The notes below the pieces were generated by a model. That model saw nothing but the letters and a program-made list of their open reading frames with translations. It was not told where the DNA came from and searched no databases. 51,663 nt of DNA from Ectocarpus siliculosus (lineage: Eukaryota > Sar > Phaeophyceae > Ectocarpales > Ectocarpaceae). Where the stretch lies: assembly GCA_000310025.1 (NCBI GenBank), contig FN649749.1:3360855-3412517 (forward strand). The letters are read 5' to 3'. Every line of letters starts with the position of its first letter. The stretch's first letter is position 1. Position numbers and translations under genes: made by a program. Shown here piece by piece: positions 45,449 to 51,663 of this stretch.

Positions 45449-48089
45449 GGCTGTCCTTGTTGAGCCAGAACGCTTTCGCGAGCTTGACCCTTCTGCGTAG
45501 CGTAGCCTAGGGTAGGGCTGTGCGCCCGAGACGCACTACACTTATCATGTCGCGAAGCGAGGCGTTGTAAAGTTTGTATGTATGTGTGTTCAAAGCCCTT
45601 TCAGCCAAAGGAAGAAACATTCATACGAAACAGCGCCGACACCGCATGTGCCGGTGCCGGATAGACGTACCAAGTGCTGGGTCGGTGTAGATTGTTGTAG
45701 CACTTCGCGACAGCCTTGCAAGAAACATCGAAGAAGCAATTGGGCACACGACCCATTCTGTGTACTGTCGGCGAAGTCGGAAGCGCGAAGCAACGTTGTA
45801 GACGTGATGGGGGTACACGTACAGGGTCGCGTCGACACGTTACGGAGTGGACCCCTGGAACGAATGAATGGAACGTTCCTTATTTCGGAGGAAGTAGATC
45901 GCTGAAAGTGCGTTGCCGCACGCGAGGAACTGGTACATCTCATTTCGTTTTGTCAGGAACAAGGAGAACAAGGGCGAGAAGATCGCAGCCAGTACCACGC
46001 GAGTGTCGGGAACAAAAAGTGACTGTACGCCAGCTCCCCAGCTCTGTCGTACCTTGGACATCTCTGCGGCAAGCGACCCAATCAAACGAGCAATCCCCAC
46101 AAAAGAGCGCTACTGCTGTAGTATCTCCACCCACGCTCGAAATCACGGAAGGAAGATCTCGTGCGCTGCACCATTTGCAAAGGTGTGATGTTTTCCTTCC
46201 CATGGACCCCAATATGGTATGTAACCACACTTGTACTTGGTTGGGGATTTAGCGACCACGTCATCCTATTGAGTTGCCTTGACCCAGATTATTCGCAACG
46301 CACTGATACCATCACGTCTGCCACGGCGAACGAGTTGCTCGGCAATGTCTGTACTTCAACCTATTACCAAATGTTTACACCTAAGGAAAGTGCCACCTGG
46401 TACGTGAGGTATTCTGTCCCCTCCATCGCCTTTTTTTGTATTCGTGTTGAAGCTACGCAGAGATTGATACCGACTCAACGGACGGCCTTGTAGACACTAC
46501 AATTGGATCCATCTTTTTAGAAAGTCAACATAACCTCACAGAAAGACTACCCGTTCGAGATATAACCTCAGTCGAAAGGGATGTGGTGAAGTCTTTTCTG
46601 TAAGTGGACTGAAACCGACTGGAGACTTGACTTATTTGAGTTTGTGTAAGCCTAACGCTGCGTTATCAGTGATGCCAGTTGGTGCTAAGAACGAAAGCAT
46701 CTGTATAGATAGATAGGCGGAACATCCTTGATTTTATGTACAGTTGTAGTCTAGAATGTGGCCTTCACAGGGCACATGGTGCTGTGTCGTTTGACAACTT
46801 TTAGAAAACTTCGCTGCTGCTGTTTTAGGCGACAAAATAGACTACAGTATGACAGGGTAGGACTGTATCCACCACAAAAAAAAAATGAAATTTTTGAATT
46901 TCAAAAGTTGGAGTTGTACTGTAGATTTGAATGTAGCTGTTTCCCGCTCATTTTGTCTCACTCGGCATCGGCAAAGCGACGGAGATGCGGCGGAACCGCC
47001 ATCGAATCTCCGGAGATTGTGTAGATCTTGTAACGCGACCTATGCAACAACAAGTAGTGGGTGCGTTGTGCGTTGGGGAGCACAAGTCTCTCCTCGCCGC
47101 CAGCTGCAGTTCGCGATGAGCGCCTGCAAGCCCCCATCAGAACACTGGGAAGTGGCCACCCAGAGGAGAGATGTTCCACTAGGCGCTTCCACAAGAAACG
47201 GAGGTAGTATCTCTGCCAAGACCGACCGAGCGGTCCACCACAGCAAGCACCACCACTGTACAGCAGCATCCATGACCCTCTGTACACAGTTTGGGCGCAC
47301 GTACGTGTTGCGCGCCATCAGTCAAAGGAGGTTAACGATCACTGATGGGTTTTTGGGACATTCGGGTACAGCAGTGCGTAGTTTACACCCGAGGCAGATC
47401 AGTACCCGCCACGACGCTCGTCGGAAGTTGAAGTTCCTCACTACTAGGGCGCGTCGTGGTATCTCTCTGTAGGTAGGTGCTCGAAATGCCAGTGATACCT
47501 GCAAAACAGCTACCTGTAAGGACAAAGTGGATGCTTAATGCTTCAAACGTTCACTTGGAGTGACCTAAAAACGTCCTCAACTGGCAGAGCATGCTTTCTC
47601 TGCCAACAGCTCATGTTTTCCATCGTGTCGACTGCGTACCGTTCTGGCGGAAGCTTTTGTACATAACGTGTTTTCTTTCGGAATTTGTATGTAAACAAGA
47701 CATACGGGTACAGTACCGCAGGCGACATAAGCTAAGCGTAATCGGCTCTGATTTACCCATAGGGTCCGGTGTATCCGGCCCTGTTCAGTTCGTGTCCCGG
47801 CCACCCCTCGAACACAGGGGTGTAGAGAGAGATGGTCACACACACTCAGACGGACCCGACTGCTGTGTCAAGAGGCAGACATCCCGTGGCCATCTCAGAG
47901 GGAGGCGTGGTTTCGTCCCTGGCTGCGTTAAAGCTCGGTACCATACTCTAGCAGGGCGTACAGCAGCCATGCTCTAGCCACGCACGTCTTACAGCAGTGC
48001 AACAGCAGTATAGCCATCATCACCACAAAACCACCACCAACAACAACAACGACAACGCTCGCCGCCTCCCATTTTTCTGGCACCCTCAG
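45449..48089. other. PEX19 3' flank and unresolved 5' part of the amidotransferase gene
   Basis: Must contain the PEX19 3' UTR and the missing N-terminal exons of the downstream amidotransferase, but no stretch shows convincing similarity to the expected N-terminal half. Short open frames are present without motifs. Four of the window's twelve TACAGCAG octamers lie here, at 47259, 47367, 47959 and 47990; one CTGCTGTA is at 46113. Confidence 0.4.
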
Positions 48090-49519
48090 GCCCGTGTTAG
48101 GCTTTTGCCTGGGTCACCAGGTCCTGGCACACGCGCTGGGGGGGCTCGTTCAGCCCAGGACCGGATCTGACAGGCACTACCCCCTCCAAGAAAGCGATCT
48201 CCTTTTTTCATTCGCGGGGCCCCCTAAGGCCGCGGATACAACTGTCGTCTCCGATGCCGTTTCGATGGTTCGGCGACAGAAAAGAAGTGGCATCGGCGGC
48301 GGCAGCTGGGAGGGGCCACCGCCGCTGAGGCTTCTTTATCACCACAACGATGAGGTGGGGGGAGGTTGGCTGCGAATAATTCATGAGATATCGTATCAAG
48401 TACGTGTTGTTCGCTCGTCAACCTGCGTCAACATGTTCGTATGCTTGTCAAGATAACGATCGTGCCCCCTTCCGCCACGCTCAAAGATAGTTGCGTCCTC
48501 AGTCCTAGTTGTTTCGTGGTTGGCCACTATGGAAGTTCCTAACCCCCCCCCTCCCCCGAAGGTGGTGAAACTCCCTCCCAACGCCACGAACATCTCAACC
48601 TCGCCGCGCTGCGAGATCCACGGCATGATGATGGTGCCGAAAATTACAACAAAAGCAACAACAACCACGGAGGGGAACGGACGATCTTCGGGGCTGGGAG
48701 AACACTTGACGCCGAATCTCTTGACGTTTCAGGTAACAAAAAAACTGCGTCTCGGGGGGTTGGCATCCAACTGCAATCCGGACTTTCGGGTCGGCATCCA
48801 TCGTTTACGACGTGCCAGAACTTTTGGCCCGTCCACCCCCTTTTTTTCTCCCCTCCTTGATGGGTTGCGCACCCTTCCATCACTGAGTCTGTCTCCTTGC
48901 TCGTTGTAGCCCTTCCGGACGTAGGGCCGGGGGGCAACCAGAAGGGCGTTTCCCCCAACCCCCGCCTTCGTTTGGAGTTTTTTTGACGTGTACACGAAGC
49001 ACGTCCTATCCATACCTACCAACAATAGTATGAGGCTTTCCGATCCCGAAAAGGACATCGCCTAGGGGAGTGGGCAACAACTTAGATCCAGACCCTTGAA
49101 AATTGAACGTTGAAAACGGAGATGTTTTGATCTATCGACGAGTTCGCCGTCGAAAACTAGGTTATCTACTGCTGTACCGTTGAACTCCCCCTTAGGAACT
49201 CCCCTCGTTGCTTGCTGTCGTCCCCCCCCTATCAAGGTAGGAGCGTTCTGGACAATAGCCTAAGGGGAGGAAGGGACAAGCACCTCTCGACCAGCCCGTC
49301 GTTTCTTGACAAGTTCCCGACAACGACCGCAACACATTCATCTTAATCAGCGCTCCCTCCCTCTCCGCGTGCCACCGCTCGCTACTGCTGGCGTTGCTGC
49401 CGCAGGCCCACCCCGAGCTGAACTACGAGTACGGCAAGGAGGTGATGAACGGCATGCTGGATGGGGACGTTGCGCTCGGACGAATCACGCACGAGAAAGC
49501 CAGCAGGCTCAAGGAACAG
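48090..49519 (+). CDS. Class I glutamine amidotransferase (partial model)
   Basis: Three exons are clear: 48090-48354, 48562-48732, 49406-49519; internal phases agree (0 and 0), and the first starts with the third base of a codon, so at least one upstream exon is missing. The nucleophile Cys lies in PVLGFCLGHQVLAHALGG, followed by YHHNDEVVKLPPNA and the His-Glu pair in AHPEL, which is split across the 48732/49406 junction. These form the Cys-His-Glu triad that hydrolyses glutamine to ammonia. The type resembles free-standing GMP-synthase-like amidotransferases of unknown acceptor. Two insertions (about 48140-48310 and 48650-48710) are absent from compact relatives. The C-terminus is unresolved: a 66-nt intron to 49586 would end LDHSLHN at 49609, or translation may simply continue through the donor to the same stop. 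Confidence 0.75.
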
Positions 49520-50034
49520 GTGAGCTACCGTAAGAGACGGAGGGAGAGATGGCACCCATCCTACAGTAGAGCGATTTTTCAAAAGCTCGACCACTCACTC
49601 CACAATTAACCCCTTTAGGGCTGGATCGCCTTTTGGGGACACTTTTTGTCCCCATCTTCTTCACCTGCTTTACCTCGCGAAGAATGGCAAGATTGTCTCC
49701 TTCTTTTCACTACTCGACCAGGGGGGGGCCAGGGTACACAGGGACGACTCTAGTCTAGTATGGATGCTTTGTAGAGTGGAGGAGTATGAGGGTAATGAAC
49801 AGGTCGAATCGCGGGGTGATTACGCCGCGGGTTCAACAGCGAAGTTGCTCCGCGTCTGTCTACCCTTGGGTGAAAAGCGCTACTAGGGGCAAGCGCGGCA
49901 GAAGTACCGAGCCCACCGTTGATAGGAGGCACCGAGCAACCTAGGGCTTGAGTTAGAAGGTCTCGCTTTCCCTCTAGAGAAATATCTTGAAAACCTCCTT
50001 TTCGTGCCCCGTTTACCACGCTCCCGCCAGTTGC

Positions 50035-50097
50035 TGTCTATAATCCCTATCAAATGTCCCCTCGTATCGAGGGGACGATTGATAGGGATTATAGACA
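50035..50097. repeat. 63-bp near-perfect inverted repeat (hairpin)
   Basis: Left arm 50035-50064 and right arm 50068-50097 are complementary at 28 of 30 positions, separated by the 3-base loop TAT. The two mismatches are adjacent, near the loop-proximal third. Complementarity stops abruptly outside 50035 and 50097. Confidence 0.95.
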
Positions 50098-50349
50098 AGA
50101 GACGGCTCAAGTGGGAAGGCAGCTTTGCACTTGCACCCAGGGATGGAACTGTCTGCACCATCCAATCAGCAGGCGTCGTTCGCTCTTTTTCTTACATTTC
50201 AAAATTTCGCAAGAACGCCGAATTTTCTGTGCGTGGTAAGGGGTTTAAGATTGATTGTGCCAACACCAGAAAGGTGGTTTCGGAAACGTACACGTATCGT
50301 CGAGGGCCTTCCGTCTACGTATCGGGCTGTGTCCGCACCCACTTGGTTG

Positions 50350-50570
50350 TGGAGCAATCGAGCTCTGAAAGTCGGTTTAGGGGGTACTATCTCTCCGCCT
50401 CGTACGGAATACCACGGTACGGTATACGTTACGGTACAGACAATCTTGGTCGTGGAGTAATCGAGCTTTGAAAGTCGGTCTAGGAGGGATACTATCTCTC
50501 CGCCTCTTACGGAATACCACGGTACGGTATACGGTACGGTACATACAATCTTGGCTGTGGAGCAATGGGA
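50350..50570 (+). repeat. Two-copy ~103-bp tandem repeat
   Basis: Copies begin GTGGAG(C/T)AATCGAGCT at about 50350 and 50452, and a third start (GTGGAGCAATGGG) appears at about 50557. Each copy contains TACTATCTCTCCGCCTC and CCACGGTACGGTATACG. The latter is rich in GTAC/GTATAC short palindromes. Confidence 0.85.
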
Positions 50571-51235
50571 AGCCCCGTGTCGCCGGATCATTGGTTTATC
50601 ATTTTGTCTTTTCGTTTTTTTTTAAGCCTTGTACAGCCCGGTCTCGTCGTCTAGGGAAGGATAGGGGAAAAAAACGAACCGGAGTTGTCTGGTGTCCTTC
50701 GACCCATTCAAGTGGCGATTTGATCGAGGTGTTTTTCCCCCACAATTGGGTGCAGGCACCCACCAGCCTGCGACCACTAAGGAATCCAAGGTTCTTCTTT
50801 TTTTCGATGCTCGATTTGGTATCCCGCCAATCAATGTACCGGCGTTCCATCCGAGTTCATTTACCCGGAAATACCTGTCAACTGCGAGGGTGGGTTAACA
50901 GCACAGAGTGCACGTAGATGGTGGAACTAGTTCTGATTGCGGGAGGTCGTCCTTCGACGACATCTCCATTGGCCCGATAGAAAACTGTCCAACAGACATT
51001 GTATTTTATGTAACACTCCAGCCCCCCGCTCTCACCACAGCACTGTCTTGGGTGCTTCATTTGCGAACGGCCTTCTCTACCATGTAGTCTGTCTCGAACT
51101 GAGTTCTTGCTCCGGGGTTTCGCGCGAAAGCTAAGAAATTGAGCGAGACGGAGTGTTCGCACTTTTGGAGGCCTGAACGAACCCTGCTATTCACGGACGC
51201 GCGTATGAACGACGTACCGCTGCTTCTTCCTTTTG

Positions 51236-51663
51236 CGCACGCCCCCCCCCACCATCAAATTGACGGTTTTGAAGAGCGTAATCGTACCGCCGCTAGAGTA
51301 CGCCGGAGAAGTATGGGAAGGAAATAAGAAGGTAGTGAAAGAACTCGAGGCGGCGCAGATGAAAGCAGCGAAAATCATCCTAGGATGCTCCAAGCGCACA
51401 AGAAATGCAGCCGTAAGGGCAGAATTGGGGATCCAATCCCTACGGTCGGGAAGCGACGCAAGGAAGCTGACATGGCAGTATCGCACGTGTGGAGATGGGA
51501 GAGGAGAGGTTACCGAGAATAGTATGGGAGGCGAAGTGGGCAAACAAAAAGAGGGGTAGACAACCCACGGAATGGGTCAAGGTTGTAGAGGACGTATGGA
51601 AGGGGTTAGACATCGACGAAGATGAAACGCTGGAAACGGAGGGTCTACAGGGGTTCAAGGAGA
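51236..51663 (+). mobile_element. LINE reverse-transcriptase C-terminal remnant, frameshifted, cut by window edge
   Basis: The reading frame gives LKSVIVPPLEYAGEVWEG, AQMKAAKIILGCSKRTRN and AELGIQSL, typical of the region just after the reverse-transcriptase core of non-LTR elements. Near 51488 the frame shifts; the continuation in another frame reads MGEERLPRIVWEAKWANKK and TEWVKVVEDVWKGLD. The second part matches the family of the fragments in the ABCG intron. The reverse-transcriptase catalytic core is not present, so this is a 5'-truncated, dead copy. Confidence 0.7.

Larger units (their letters stand above)
49610..51235. other. Intergenic, no gene recognised
   Basis: Contains the hairpin at 50035-50097 and the tandem repeat at 50350-50570 listed separately. 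Otherwise short open frames without motifs. Further 3' exons of the amidotransferase could lie here but were not found. Confidence 0.4.

Noticed and set aside
45582-47472. Possible N-terminal exons of the amidotransferase or a separate gene
   Set aside because: Several open frames exist but none matches the expected N-terminal half or carries paired splice sites in the required phase.

Overview
The window looks like nuclear DNA of a brown alga (Phaeophyceae, Ectocarpus-like). This is inferred from a GDP-mannose 6-dehydrogenase gene (the alginate-precursor enzyme), intron-dense genes with introns mostly of 200-1500 nt, and abundant non-LTR retroelement debris. I had no database; all gene models were built by hand from splice-site phase and family motifs.

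Layout. 1-3791: repeat-rich upstream region with arrays of short CCATGG-centred palindromes, a tRNA-derived SINE-like unit, one copy of a retroelement-like repeat and a possible decayed acidic ORF. 3792-18000 (+): a 17-exon ABCG half-transporter (631 codons), whose introns carry a second, inverted copy of that repeat, a decayed duplicate of coding exon 3, and a TIR-bounded element containing two LINE 3' fragments. 18001-21315: intergenic with short dispersed repeats. 21316-32717 (-): a 13-exon SUGP1-like splicing factor (SURP + G-patch, 1261 codons). 35083-38345 (-): 3-exon GDP-mannose dehydrogenase, 318 aa. 39413-45448 (+): 9-exon PEX19, 359 aa with a C-terminal CaaX box. 48090-49519 (+): internal exons of a class I glutamine amidotransferase. 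49600-51663: a near-perfect 63-nt hairpin, a ~103-bp tandem repeat and a broken LINE reverse-transcriptase C-terminus running off the edge.

The genes do not form a pathway: membrane transport, pre-mRNA splicing, cell-wall precursor synthesis, peroxisomal membrane-protein import and a glutamine amidotransferase are simply neighbours. ABCG and SUGP1 are convergent; SUGP1 and GMD are tandem on the minus strand; GMD and PEX19 are divergent across 1.07 kb.

Most interesting signals: palindromic arrays whose arms differ by paired, symmetry-preserving changes; a retroelement 3' tail shared by LINE fragments and a non-autonomous repeat; an intronic copy of an ABC-transporter exon; three GC-AG introns among about 41; and a GMD that keeps its catalytic residues but ends about 58 residues after the catalytic cysteine.
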